A stretch of 64,000 nucleotides of DNA from Galerina marginata (lineage: Eukaryota; Basidiomycota; Agaricomycetes; Agaricales; Galerinaceae), in contig JAECYW010000026.1 of the NCBI GenBank assembly GCA_023014335.1, forward strand, positions 620,001 to 684,000, in the 5' to 3' direction. Of the stretch, positions 20,800 to 32,845 are shown one piece after another (the stretch's first letter is position 1; each line of letters starts with the position of its first letter). A program made the position numbers and the translations under genes. The notes under the pieces were generated by a model, which was not told the origin of the DNA, made no database searches, and saw nothing but the letters and a program-made list of their open reading frames with translations.

Positions 20800-21165
20800 A
20801 TCAAGAGTAAGAAATCTGTAGGATCTTACAAAACCTCGCCCCGGTAACGAGGAGACATGACCCCTCCACTGAACTTAATTGACGCCAACAACGTTGAGGT
20901 TTTATTTAAGTCCAAGTATGACAAGCTATGGGCTATAGCTAGAAGTCGGCGCAATCAGTTCCATGACACTCAAGTTAGGCGAAAACTAAAACTCACTTCT
21001 CTATCAAATATACACCACTTCATCGCCATTCAGTATGTCTATAAATTTCCGGGCTACTGCATGACCACGACAGCACTGTTAGTACATAATGTATACGGGA
21101 CCAGCCAATTCCGACGACTAACCTCATTTATCCTTTGAAAGGCTTTCAGATAATCTCAGTCGAGG
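20800..21165. other. right-arm-specific insertion of unknown type
   Basis: The flanks match the left arm around 5333-5350 (CAAAGGTTGATCA ... TTACCCTCCGATGCCGCC), but about 360 bp are present only here. No terminal repeats or coding motifs were recognised. Confidence 0.4.
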
Positions 21166-21269
21166 GCATCGCTTTCAGTCTTACCCTCCGATGCCGCCAT
21201 CTTCACTGGAACCTTTCTCGTATCATCTAAGGCTTTCCATGATCTGCAGGTTGCTGTTGGACCTAACAT

Positions 21270-21550
21270 CCAAATTATTATGGTAGGACAGTGAGAGAAA
21301 AGAAAGGCCGACTCACAGCCTAGGTAGAAGACAGGGTCGATTTCAGGCAACAAGTCATCGCGTATATCCCGTGTTGACAAGGAAACATGAGGAACGATGG
21401 TGCCAAGGAGGCGTTGTCGGTGTAGGCGCGACAGAACGCGCCTGCGATGCGGTTGAAGATATCCTGGACCGTCCGTGAATCAATGAGTAATGGATTAGAA
21501 AGAGCGGATCAGGACATGGGGGTGCTAAGGAGGAGTCGGAAAATATGTTG
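21270..21550 (+). pseudogene. remnant of RNase H1-like gene, 3' part (copy R2)
   Basis: The plus strand reads ACDAVEDILDRP with later stops, matching DALEEILERQ of the RNase H-like gene. The flank TTATTATGGTAGGA is shared with the copy at 24.46 kb. It is the mirror partner of the remnant at 4955-5225. Confidence 0.55.
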
Positions 21551-21619
21551 ACTGAAATGAGAACTGGATAAACTGGTCAGTTTATAACCAGCCTTACGAA
21601 GGAACTAAATTATCATTGT

Positions 21620-22250
21620 GCTTACTGTATAGTAGAGCCGAGGTTTAAGACGGGTAGTGCAGTATGGCGTCGCACGCGATGGCAGAAGGCAAACTGAAAA
21701 GGCATTGCTCTACAACGAATGCACGGCAGTGACGAGAGTTTGGTCACAAAATCCCTAATCAGACACATTGAGATGAAATTCTGTGGCGGAACGCGTGATA
21801 GGGACGTACGCACTCGCATTTTCGAATCCAAGTATTCGCAACATCATTTCGTCTTGATTTTTAGGTTGAAAGAATATTAGAAAGCTCCCTTCGAGAAGGC
21901 CAAGGACAATTCGAGGTTTTGGGACAGGGACTCCGAGTCGGGAGAGGTGTGCATCTGAGGTTGACCATGTCCTGCAGCCATGTAGAGGCTTTGAATACTT
22001 TCTCAAATTGACGCGAGATAAGAACACTAGAACAATGTAATGAATCTTTTGAGAGGAAAATTGTCCAGCGTGGTCTTGAAAAGCGGAAGCCGTTGGCGCA
22101 ACTGCGAATGCGAATATTGGAGTAGAGAAGCCGATTAGGATGGGCGTGCAGGATATGGAAAGAGCATAGAGCAGTCACCGAATCAAGGATGGTTCGCACA
22201 AGCTGAAGGCATGGTGGCATGAGGAAAACTGGACGCTGGCGTGTGTGCCA
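21620..22250 (-). pseudogene. decayed F-box family B fragment plus shared arm block
   Basis: The minus strand at 21.86-22.25 kb reads HPNRLLYSNIRIRSCANGFRF and later WLQDMVNLR. This matches the family B F-box genes of the 33-55 kb array (ANRLLYSRVRIRYHPDIFRF; WLQNIVNLR). The frame is broken and the beginning and end are missing. The adjoining 21.62-21.85 kb is the inverted counterpart of 3.4-3.75 kb. Confidence 0.6.
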
Positions 22251-22490
22251 AAATTTCGCCCTATAAACAAACCCACATGCCAAATGGGGTAGCCTCCTAA
22301 ACTGGATGATATGAAGCTATTAAGCTGCAATTTCATTGAAGAGGCCTCCGCTTGCCTTCGGTTTCAAAGCCTCGTTAATCATTCTTTACACAAAAAGCAC
22401 CGTCCATTTTCCAAATAGCCTGAACCACGTTGCCCAAGTAAAGAGAAGGACCTAGTGGGATATCGGAGGTCGATAATTACATGCAGTGAT

Positions 22491-23873
22491 TTAACACAGG
22501 GGGAAATCCAATTTGTAATCGTACTCCAAAGAAATGTTCGAACTCAACTGTGTCATAAGCTCCAGATTTTTCGCTACCCAAATTGGCTTCTCCTCATTCA
22601 CTTCTTTTTTTATCTCTTCACCTTCCTTGAAAGTTTCCCCATCCTCTCCCTCTTCGTCGCTAAAGTATTCACCGTAGTCTACAGCAATACCTAGCCTAAA
22701 TTTAACCGCCAGCGGTCCCCTTTCAGCTATCTTTACCAGCACCCCACAGAGAGAACTCCTGGCATCAAGTTTTTCCAGGTATTCCGCAAGACTCCAGGGA
22801 GATTCGAGGACTCCTTTGAAGGCAAGTACAATCGTCTTCATTTTGTTTTTTCCACTAGGGATTGTGCGCAGGAGGTTGCATAGGTCCGCATTAGGGTCTT
22901 CACCATCGGCAGGATCCAGCGTCACCGTGACTACAGACAAAAATGCCAGGTTGGGGATTCTGCCGAGATCGTACACGTCAGAAAGTGGGCCGTCAAATTC
23001 TTCTATTTGGGAATTCAAGTAGGCTTAGTGAAATGTTCGAATAATATTTGAGAGCTCTGAGCGTACCGAAAGCAAACTCCAGACGTTCCAACGAGCTGGA
23101 AGAGGCGGCTAGAATGTGGTTCATGTCTTGTGATTCTTGTGAAATATAGCCGGAAACAGAAAGGTGTTGCAAATGACTGAAGTCAACATAGGCATTCGCC
23201 AGAATTTTGATCGTATCGCCACAGTGTTCGAATATAAATTTCCGCGGTTGAGGACGCAAGGAATGGTCGATATCGATGGCATGAGGCGGTCGTTCAGCCT
23301 CCACTGTCACGTAGAACAACTTTAATTCTACCAGGTGTGGGCAGTGAGCAAACAAGGAGACCGGAATGTTGAACATCTCCTGTAAGTCGAGAGACGTTAT
23401 GAAGGGAGTGACGAATGGTTTGATGAAACGTGTTTCAAAGGTTCGATTACTCGTAAATTGGAACTTGCCCCACTCTCCGAAGATCGATAATTTAAATTGC
23501 ATGCCGACCGCCATGTTTCGCGTGACGAGCTTCATTATTTGGAGAAATACAGGATCATCGACCACCCATTCAGTTGCTGAGTCCATGTCGAGGTGTAGCC
23601 TGCGAACATAGGACGCGATCGCGGATTGTCCTTCAAGATTGCATGGAAGGAGTCGACTCTGTCTTCCCGCTTTGCCTTGCTGTTGGTGGGAAAAACTATC
23701 GTCAAATGGAATATGTGCTTCTGTGAGCGATGTCGAAATGAGCGGCACACCAGTGCGCAGGCACAAAAGTTTGCTATTTCAAGTTCAGATTCGCATGTGT
23801 CAAGAAGGGAGTCGATTATCTGGTCGATTAACTCCTGCGAGAGGTGCGAAAAGGGGGAGAAACTCGAGGACAT
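22491..23873 (-). pseudogene. F-box family A pseudogene (copy A6)
   Basis: Starts MSSSFSPFSHLSQELIDQ at 23873, with the F-box and CALVCRSFRHRSQKHIF intact. One base is missing near 23620 (CCGCGATCGCG, where A1 has CCGCGGATCGCG), which throws exon 1 out of frame after about 85 residues. Downstream, the rest of exon 1 and exon 2 (including the family intron with normal GT-AG ends near 22998-23065) remain open, so the lesion looks recent. The 3' part ends LEYDYKLDFPLC. It is the right-arm partner of A1. A sequencing error is possible; otherwise it makes only a truncated F-box. Confidence 0.75.
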
Positions 23874-23987
23874 GTCGTGGTGTAGTGAAGGAAAATTCGA
23901 AAGGCTGTTTTTAGCCACTCCTATAAGGGCGGCAAGGTTAAATTTGGGTCATAAGTGGACTACTGCCGAGAGCAATATGTCAATCTG

Positions 23988-24012
23988 CCCAATTTATAAT
24001 AAACTGATTGCT
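23988..24012 (-). promoter_or_regulatory. conserved TATA-like promoter block of A6
   Basis: On the minus strand it reads GCAATCAGTTTATTATAAATT, about 120-140 bp before the A6 start, followed by GACATATTGC as in A1. Confidence 0.45.
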
Positions 24013-24456
24013 CTACATGCTTGACATCGTCGTGAGTTGAACGTCAGTTTTAGCCTTCTCGTCTGCAACTTGGATATTCGCCAGTGGATTAGGGACTCGC
24101 GCATGCCTTCGTGAGTTTCAATGATCGTCCATTACGGCAATGCGAATATGCATCAAACCGTCAACGCCCAGGTTGCATCCTGCTCATAAATTTGAGGCGA
24201 CCATAAGTTACCGCTCATTATCAAGCATCTGTCAAAGTCAACGGTCAGTCGACAATAGGAAGCCTGTTGGATAATACACAACCTTGACCTGGCGCCATCT
24301 TAAACGGTTTGTACAGGTCCGAGAACGACAAGCGGTGGCCTGCAAAAGCTAGGAGTCAGTTGTATGACGTACCATCTAGAGAGAGGTACCTATTCCAACA
24401 ACCTATCAAGGTTTGGCCATTGAACCTTTCAAGTTTCGAATAGTCGTCCAGATTAT

Positions 24457-24795
24457 TATGGTAGGATGACGAGAGGAGAACCCGGTGAAAAAGAACACTG
24501 TGGTCATCTGTATCGCGAAATACCTAGAAGCGACGAACAACTTTGGTCAGAAAGCCATTGCCGACGATTCGTGTGGTATTAAAGGCGACGTTGGTAACGA
24601 CGGAACTAAGGCGAGGGAGGAGGCGTTGTTGGCGTCTGCGCTGCTCCTCCAGACCCCAACTGGGATACACCTGAAAACATCGTGGAATGTCAGTTGATTC
24701 GGACAATGATCGGATTGGGAAGAGCGGTTGAGGAGACAGAGGTGCTGGCCCAACGGCGATGGATGAAGTGTTGATTGAAAATTTGAAATACGACC
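24457..24795 (+). pseudogene. remnant of RNase H1-like gene, 3' part (copy R3)
   Basis: The plus strand reads PVKKNTVVICIAKYLEATNN, then GDVGNDGTKA, then in another frame a counterpart of DALEEILERQ and RTMIGLGRAVEETEVLA. The order and spacing match the last exon of the RNase H-like gene (PVKNRGILRCISKYLEARAN; GDVGNDCTKA; GLGRTAVETEVLG). Frame shifts make it a relic. It lies tail to tail with F-box gene A7, about 45 bp away. Confidence 0.65.
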
Positions 24796-24839
24796 TACTT
24801 GATTCTGAGGCTGACAGAACTATAGAATGATGCAGCCAT

Positions 24840-26176
24840 TCACTGGTACATAATGTCCAATTCGTAGTCATACTCCAGACAAAGGGTTGAGCTTAACAGA
24901 CTTGTGAGTTCCAAATTCTTCGCAACCCACATCTGCATCTCCGTATTCAGTCGTTCACACACCTCCATCCCCGTATACCGTTGTTCCAATATTCCCTCCA
25001 TATCGTTGTCATATATCGATGAGATATCCAGCATAAATTTCACCACCAGCGGTTCTCGTTCAGCCAATTTTATCAGCACCGCACAGAGAGGACCGCTGGC
25101 TTCAAGTTTCTCCAAGAACTCCGCAAGACTATATACATCGTCGAGTTGTTCCTTGAATCCTAGAGCAATCGTCTTTATTTTGAATTTTTCGTTAGGTATT
25201 GTACGCAGTAGGTTGCATAACTCTACGAGAGAGTCTTCGTCGAGGCGTATAGGGAATATGGATAAAGATGCGAGATTGGGAACCTTGCCCAAATCAAGTC
25301 TGGCTTCGAGGTCCTCTGGTAGGCTCGTGGTTAGAAAAAAAATGCTATCACAAAACTTCTCAGCTTACCAACACCGAGGTGCAGATGCTGCAGTGAGCTG
25401 GAAGAAGCGTCGAGAATGAGGTTGACATCATCTAGTTCATCGGAACGGCGGCCGGAAACAGAAAGGTGTTGCAAATTACTGAAGTCGACATAGCCTGTTA
25501 CTAGGATTCGAATCGTATCTCCACAGGATTCGAAAGTAAATTTGCGGGGTCGAGGGCATAAGGAATGGTCAATGTCTATGGCATCAAACGGGCGTATAGC
25601 TTCCACCGTCACCCAAACCAGTTTCAGTTCCAGCAGGTGTGGGCAGTGGGCAAGCAAGGAAACCGGAATGTTGTTTATGAAGTGTAAGTCAAGGGACGTT
25701 ATGAAAGGCGTTATAAACGGTTTGACAAATCGCGTTTCGAATGTTCGGTTGTTTGTAAACTGGAAGGGGCGTGGCCATCCATAGACAGATAACTCCAAAT
25801 TCATCTCTACTGCCCGGGTCTTCGAGACAATTTCCATGATCTCGCAGAAGAAAGAATCGTCAAAGAGCCATTCATTGGTGTCGTTCATGATGAGGTCTAG
25901 CCTGCGAATGTAGGCTGCGATCCGCGGATTCTCCTGCAGGATACCGTGGAGGTCGTCCACTCTCTCCCGACAATTTGCATTGGCTCTAAATTGTAGAGGC
26001 CTCATCGAATAAAATGCGTGGTTCTGTGAGCGATGTCGAAAGGCGCGGCACACCAATGCACAGTCACAAAATTGGGATATCTTGCGTTCTGCTTCCTGAG
26101 GGTCGAGAAGGGCGTCAATGATCTCGTCGATGAGCTCCTGCGAGAGTTTCAAAAATGGGGCAACGTCTGAAGACAT
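24840..26176 (-). CDS. F-box protein, family A (copy A7)
   Basis: Exons 25369-26176 and 24840-25315 give 427 residues. The 53-nt phase-1 intron (GTAAGC...TACCAG) is at the family position. The F-box reads LKLSQELIDEIIDALLD and CALVCRAFRHRSQNHAF. It is the most diverged intact family A member, with exon 2 ending LCLEYDYELDIMYQ. No lesion was seen. It lies outside the right inverted arm. Likely an SCF adaptor. Confidence 0.8.
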
Positions 26177-26631
26177 TGCGTGGAAGAGCCGTCGTGATAG
26201 TTGGGCTAAAGATTTGGAGATCAGGAAAACTCGAGGCTGTGGTCACGGGGTGCTTGACGGCCTGAACCAGTTATTGCTTGCCTCTATGACTATAACTTAC
26301 CAGTCATTTCAAGATCGCAGTTATGCCTGTGTCATGTCCAATTCAACATGCGAAGGCTTTATTATAGCTAGCCGTCCGACTATTGTATCGACCTCGCAAT
26401 TGCAAAACACTAGTATAAGGTATGAATGATTCAGAAGTATTATACTCTGCAGTCTTAAGCTAATAAGATATGATATAGGTTACTGATGATATAGAAAGAA
26501 AGAAAGAAACTCGTTGAATTATCGACAATAAGCCTGACAAGCGACTATAAAAGAAAGCAGAAAACGAGGCCAAAACCTAACCACCAACGAAAACCTGTAT
26601 GCACGACCACGACCGCGACACCCCCAGCCCC
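26177..26631. other. intergenic, no gene seen
   Basis: AT-rich stretch with a short GAAA repeat near 26494-26510. No ORF with recognisable features. Confidence 0.35.
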
Positions 26632-28094
26632 CTATTCCTTCGCCAGCGCCCTCCACACCTTCCTCTCCGCCCCCGCAATCATCCACGCCATCATCCCCAG
26701 AGTGATGGGGATGCCCAAGCCCTTCAGCCCGACCTCCAGCATCCCGTGCACACCCGCGCAGTCCTTGTCTTTCATGAGCAGCAGCTCGGCCGGGCGCAGG
26801 CCGAGCTCGAAGAGCACCGGGAGGTCGGCGGGGACGTATCCTATTGCGGTGAAGAAGGCGAGGACGCGCTTGAATTGGGCGCTGTCATTGTGGTGGTAGA
26901 GGAGGTTTTGGGCGAGGGTTTGGGTTGGGCTCTCTTTGGGGTCTGACTCGGCTCGGACACGTTGGCGTTTTGCGGGTTTCGGATTGAGCTTGATCGCGAC
27001 GGCCTCCTCGGGCTGGTCGTCGTCATCCTTCTCAGCGCGTCGACGCTTCGGGTGTTTTGGGGCGGGTGTGGGCGCCGGAGAGGAGGGAGGGGAGGGTAAG
27101 GCAACTTTGACGGTCTTTTTTGAAGCGGGTTTCTGGGAGGACGTGGGCTTTGATCTCGAGCGGAGAGTCATCTGCGCATACCTCAGGTGTAAAGAGTCCA
27201 TCGCAATGCAGAGAAAAGAAGAGAAACATACCACGGGTGGATCAGCCTCCTGTTCGTCATCTTTGCCGTCTTCACCTGAGCCCGAGCTCGAGCTGGATCC
27301 AGAGCCAGAGTCCGACTCTGAGTCGTTGGCATTTTCGTCGGCCTCCTTGGGTGTTTGGACCTGATGGGACTGGTCAGCAAAGACGATGCAGCGAGGAGTT
27401 GGGAGACAGGGTACCTTCAAAGAAGCTCTGCCCCTGCCCCTTTTCCGAGTAGGAGACGTTTTAACAATGATGCTCCTCGAGGCTACGTCGTCGTCCGCGT
27501 CGGCGTTTGGCTCCTTGGTAGTTTTCTACACATGATAGAAATGTAAACATTCAAAAGAAACTGCACGAGAAATGCTTATTTACCGATTTGCGTCCCTTCT
27601 TTTCTTGCTTGGTAGGTGCGGCTTCCGTTGTACTAGCCAAATCCCACTGCGTCGTCTTCAGCTGTAGTTGAAAACCCGAATAAGCACTCCCAGCTTGACC
27701 AACACATGTACTAGAAAGAAATCTTACCCATCTTTTAATTTCAGCATAAAGCGGACTCGCCCTGCGGATCTTCGCGTCGTCCTTCAGGTCGTCCTGTTTG
27801 CCACCATAGCAGTTCCCGTCGATCTTGCTGATGGCATGCGCATTGCTGCTGAACGCTTTGGCCAAGTGGTTCAGACTCAGGTGCTTCGTGCCGACCTTCG
27901 CGATGATGTACCGGATCGGGCACGGGCTTCGCGGTTTTGCATCCTGGTCTCCTCGCTGTCGGGGAAGGAATTGGTTTGAAACGAGTTAGGAGAGGAGTAA
28001 GAGCTGCTTACACGAACAGATTATGACGCTTCGCGTCGGAGGGGATAGGCGTAGTTATAATGTCGTATAAAATGCTCCATCTTTTGTCGTCCAT
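26632..28094 (-). CDS. unknown protein, probably nuclear, acidic and basic low-complexity segments
   Basis: Six exons close in frame: 28014-28094, 27728-27955, 27584-27661, 27415-27525, 27232-27360, 26632-27171; total 388 residues. The first about 105 residues are ordered-looking (MDDKRWSILYDIITTPIPSD; IRYIIAKVGTKHLSLNHLAK). A Ser/Asp/Glu-rich acidic segment (SESDSGSGSSSSSGSGED) and Lys/Arg-rich segments (KHPKRRR, KPAKRQRVR) that resemble nuclear localisation signals follow. The C-terminal 90 residues are hydrophobic to mixed (FKRVLAFFTAIGYVPADLP). I do not recognise the family. Every intron has GT-AG ends and short length, so the model is well supported though the role is unknown. Confidence 0.7.
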
Positions 28095-29685
28095 GTCGTT
28101 CGATAGCGGAAAAGTTGGGAAGGGGTAAAAAAACAAGAAGTCCTCATCTCTTGGGCTTTATAATTTTTCAACGTATTTGTCATTACTCTCGTGTTCCGAA
28201 CCGAAAGATCTCCAAGTAATTTAGAGTCCACCAGGGAGGCGCTTCGAAAGCTTAAAGCCCTGAATTTCGTTAGTGCCGGGTAGCCGTAGAGCGAATCAAT
28301 TGAGCAAGGTCCTTGGGCAAAAGATTACCCCAACCAAACGGATCATAGCAAGGGATTCCGCGCAGGGTCAACACGACGGCAAAGGGTATTTCGTGGTCAT
28401 TGTCATGGAAATTTCGCATTTCGGGTCGACTAGAATGTGTACTTTTCAGGATCGATATAGGTTTAAACGGCTCTGAGGAGAACTCCACTTAAGCCTACAA
28501 GGTCGGAAGAACCGGACGAACCGGAAAGTTGTTCAGCCAACAAAGGCGCCAAGAAAAACGGAGGCGCACCAAGAGGTGGACGAAATATCGCAAGTGTCCA
28601 ATATACATATTTAACGCCCTAGCCTCATTTTCCGAAATGCAGGCTCGAAAAACCGGAAGACCCTGCAAGGTACGAGAGTTCAGCGAATGGAAGGGGCAAG
28701 AATAACCTAAACCATACTGAGGCATCGAACTGGTCATCGATATGGGGGTAATAGCCTTTCGGAGAAGATCTTCTGAACGTGAACAGTCAGTCGAAGTCGC
28801 TGGAGCAAAATATCCCGCTTACTAGTGCCTCGAATGTTGTACCTCCAAGAAGGTCGCTCGCGTTGCAAGCCGAGGTTCTTGCCATTAGGAAGCCCCTAAA
28901 GGCGAAAGAAAGGAGAGATTGACAATTAGTTGAGAAAACAGGTAGGAAATTGCGAGTGCCATGCAATGAAAGAAAGGGAAGATAAGGACACAACTCCGAA
29001 TGTTCGAGCGAAATCTGAAAATGAGAAACCTTAATTCAATTTAGAAAACCGATCAAAAACATTAAGGGAATAAACTCGTGACATGGAAGGAAAGCCTATC
29101 ACTACGAGGGTAGGGTAGGCGGAGCGAACAGGAGTGTAGGTCAGAGGTCGGAGTGGGAGTGTAGTTGAATGTGTAAGAGGAACGAGGAAGGAAGTGAATA
29201 AGTAAAGTAGCCACAACAGATTGTCCGTTCTATCCAAAACGACAAATAAGCAGTGGGGCGAGAAAAGAGTTTGTGCGTTTGTTTGAGGCTCGGGCTGGGA
29301 TGGGATGGGGATGAGTTTGCGCAAAATCGTACAATAGTGTTCCGGTATGTATGCAAAATAGTCGGGAGAAATGGCGGTCGCTGATGCCACTGATCCATGG
29401 TGGTCTGAAGGGTCAATGAGTCGGAGTCGGTATAGCAGATGCACAGAGTCGAGATGAACGAATTCATCCAGAGGCATCGCCGTTAGGAGGAGGCAATGGT
29501 GTTGGTATGCGACGGGGAAATTAGGACGATCAGCAGGGCAGGGCAGTCTAAAATAATCCGTGGGATAGATGGGAAGAAGTCGACAACATAAATTAAAATA
29601 GCAGATGGAAGGCAGCCTTGTCGACTTGAATATAAGGCTCGCGGGTCCGAGAGAGCCTAATACTCAAAGTCGTGGTCGTAGCCCA
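28095..29685. other. intergenic, no gene recognised
   Basis: Contains ORFs on the minus strand (for example 29031-29477) that lack domain features and run into the 3' side of the DGK1-like gene. They are more likely untranslated or spacer DNA. Confidence 0.35.
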
Positions 29686-31219
29686 TCATGATGACAGCCA
29701 CGACGCAGCCATGCCGAGCAGCTTGAAGAATCCGAGTATGCACCCGCCAGAGATGATGGGCAGTGTAAGGTTGTCGTCGAGGGACCCGAGATCTGGGGAT
29801 GAAACGAGATAAGAAAAGATTGTTAGATGAAGCAGAGCAGAAAGAGGATAAATATACCTAGGGCTTCTGCGATACCACTGACGAGGCCGGCGAAGATGGA
29901 AATTACGAGCAGCCCAAGAGGGCCGCCACCACCGGCTGCGATGGGTGTTTGTGTTGCATAATCTAAGGGGAGCGAATATCGTCAGAAAGTGTCAAGAAGG
30001 AATAAAAATCAAAACGAACCCAATTGCCTCACTCCACCGTCCCAGGCCCATGAGATGTCTCTTCCCCCAGCGCGCATCGGCGCTACGTATCCCCAGAAAC
30101 CGAGGGCAATACAGGTGCCCGTGACAGCAGCCGCAGCGAACCCAGCCAAGGACTTGCGTGGTGCAAGAGGCAGACGGAGGATCGGTAGTCGGGCCGGAAG
30201 TTTTCGTGTTTGGGAGCCATACAGACGGCCAAAGGTGGATGCCGCTGTATCTGCCCAGGAGAGGCTAGAGAGATGTCAGTACGTGAAGATGTGCAGCACG
30301 AGATAGACCAGGCAGCGTACATGAGGATGGCTACGGTGGCCACGTCTTGGGGGTACAGTGATAGCACGAAGTTGACACCTAGGATGTACCACACGACACC
30401 GTTTACAGAATCCTGGAAAAACAACGGACGTTGAACATGACGCAGGTCCGGGGATGTGGGGAAAATTAAACGTACCCGTTCGCTTTCGCGCATGAGAAAC
30501 CCGAGGAACCTCTCGTACGTCCGGGCGAAACTCCGTGACTTGAACCTGAGTAGGTCGGCAGGAATGATGATGGCGAGAGCCATCCAGAGGACGAGTACAA
30601 TAGTGCGCACATCGCCTTCAGAGACGTATAGGTACAGGGTGAAGAAACCTAAAGAAAGGTGGCACAGAATAAGCGATAGCATTTTTAGAAAAGGGCTGCG
30701 AGACCGACCTATCGAGCTGTGCAGCACCTTGCGAGGAATCTCCAGGTCGGGTTTCGGTTTCGCAGCCGGTCTTGCGTGTCCATTGCCATTCAAGCTGCCA
30801 TTCGCCGACTCAGCCGCACTCTTCGCAGCTTGCGCGTTCTTCACGGCTTCCTGGCCGAGGGCATACAGCACCTTCTCGACCTGCCGCTCCTCGCCGTCCC
30901 CGTCCAGCTCTTCCTCCTCCGGTACAGGCAGTTCCATGTCGCTCGACTCAAGGTGGCCCAGCCCCTCTAGGCGCTTGATGACTTTCCGTGTGATATCCCG
31001 AACGCCTTTGGGGTTCTCGGCCGATAATGGCGCCGGGTGGAAGGAGATGATGGGCGAGGGAGAACGTTTGCTCGTCGCTGACGAGACTGGGGAAGCCCTG
31101 TTTGTAGGCGCCGTCCTCGTGAGCGATGGAGAGCGGGCAGAACGGGAGCGGCGGCGGGCAGGACGTGGTGAGGGGTCGTGTGCGTTAGATGTGGCAGTGT
31201 CGCGCTCAATCGAGGGCAT
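29686..31219 (-). CDS. CTP-dependent diacylglycerol kinase, DGK1-like
   Basis: Six exons: 30709-31219, 30476-30648, 30321-30412, 30020-30264, 29858-29962, 29686-29792; total 410 residues. About 165 residues of Ser/Pro/Arg-rich disordered leader precede a multi-spanning membrane domain. That domain has RKVLHSSIGFFTLYLY, RFLGFLMRESE, NGVVWYILG, LSWADTAASTFGRLYG and RKSLAG. This is the pattern of yeast Dgk1-type kinases, which phosphorylate diacylglycerol with CTP at the ER or nuclear membrane and balance phosphatidate for lipid synthesis. The start at 31219 was chosen; an in-frame ATG at 31288 would add 23 basic residues. Confidence 0.85.
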
Positions 31220-32845
31220 GTTTTTGGTAGATTTTTCTCTTGCAAGTCGTGGTCGTTGTCGTTGCGGGGGTCGTAAAACAGTGAGCAAGTCGTGCTGGTC
31301 GTTGACCGCGACGGTGATGAGGGCACTTGTGAAGGTGAAAAACGGGGTTTCAAAATTCTACTCTCTTGGCAAATCACGGTTTGTTGATTCAGGGGTTTTT
31401 GTTTGTTTGTGCGTCTTTACCCTTGCGAACCAAGCAATGGAAGGCAATCAAAGAAAGCCTTCTCTGCAAGTCTGCCAACCTCAAATCGACTCTTTTGCTA
31501 TCGCTTCCTCAAACATATGACTCGAAAGGACGCCCAAATTATACCTTGGAAGAACTTCTGGCTATACGCCTCTACACGCCAAAAAACTCACAAAAGGTCA
31601 CCAATCACGTGTAAATGATGTCGAATTGCGTCGTTCAATAGGGATCGAGGAGCGAATTACTCGTTGGACCCCACTTCGCCCCAACATGAGGCGTCGGGCC
31701 CGGAAGCGAAAATCAAAGGAGTAATGTGCATTTCTTTATGCTCAAAACGAATGTTGCCTCATCCTATCTCACATTGATAGTTCTTGTGGGGACCGGCTTA
31801 CTCCAAAACTTGTCTGAGAGAAACTCAAAGGGTATCGGATACTTCGAATTGTCTCCAACCACAGGAAAAAATCACTCCGTCGTCGATTTTCACTGCTTTG
31901 AATTGTGGGGCTATGATGCTGTTTCTGTTCTGCCTCGTTCCGCCCCTCAACTGAAGTCTCCCAGTTCGGAAAGCTGTAGACTGCCCAATTCACTCTGGTC
32001 CTAAGTTCGGCATAATCTGTGTTCTTACCTCGTTTGCCCGTGCCGTCTCTATAAAAATGGGGCTCTTATTAGCTGCAGTTCTGCACCTTAACGGAAATCT
32101 CAAGGTGCTCCGAGTTTGTCCTGGAAATTTGTGAACGGTAAACATACATTTGCGGAAATACCTACCTTGCTTTACCCACTCTGGTTCTGAGCTTGCCTTA
32201 TGCGAGGCTTACAGCGCGTTCTACCGCGGGCTCTTTATGGACACGATCCTGCCATGGGAGAAAGAGGTTATAATACTTAGACCACAGGGACCCCTTGATA
32301 ACACTCGCCCTGCTGCCTTGCCGCCAGGTCGATCTGCTTTCTTCTCAGACAGTTATATAAACTCTAAAAAAAAATTTTGACTTTACTATTTTGTGCGAAG
32401 GAACGATGTTTCGTAGCCGCGTTCCGGTTTGTCGCATCCTATCAGTTAAGAGGGTGTTCAAATGGCACAATCGTATAACAGATACGACGAATTCACAGCA
32501 GTTTTTTCATACACCCCCGGTATGGCATTTTGTTCGAACCCCATTGATAGGAGCCGACGCTTCATATCTGATATAAAACACGACGGTATTGGGGAAACCG
32601 TTACTCGTATAAAGGAAGTCATCTAAGTCCCTTGCTTAATGTACAGCTCAAGTTGAAGACGCAAATGAGGATGTTGAGTGTGATTCCAATTACGCTACTA
32701 GAATGATACCAACGGGTTTTCCAAGGAGCTGGCCTAAAATATATAGTAGAATAAAAATTGCGTATCAACCTTGACGGCCAGACGAACACTTTTCCTATTC
32801 TGATAAGAATGACTGTGACTTCAAATTTCGACTGCCCCGCCAAAG
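31220..32845. other. intergenic, no gene recognised
   Basis: Only short unsupported ORFs. A TATAAAAATGG stretch occurs near 32050 and an A-rich run near 32368. No repeats with clear ends were found. Confidence 0.35.

Noticed and set aside
29031..29477. 148-codon minus-strand ORF
   Set aside because: No domain, odd composition, lies 3' of the DGK1-like gene and is probably untranslated or spacer sequence.
30456..31520. 354-codon plus-strand ORF opposite the DGK1-like gene
   Set aside because: Antisense shadow of exons 1-2 of the minus-strand gene, whose splice sites and protein family are clear.
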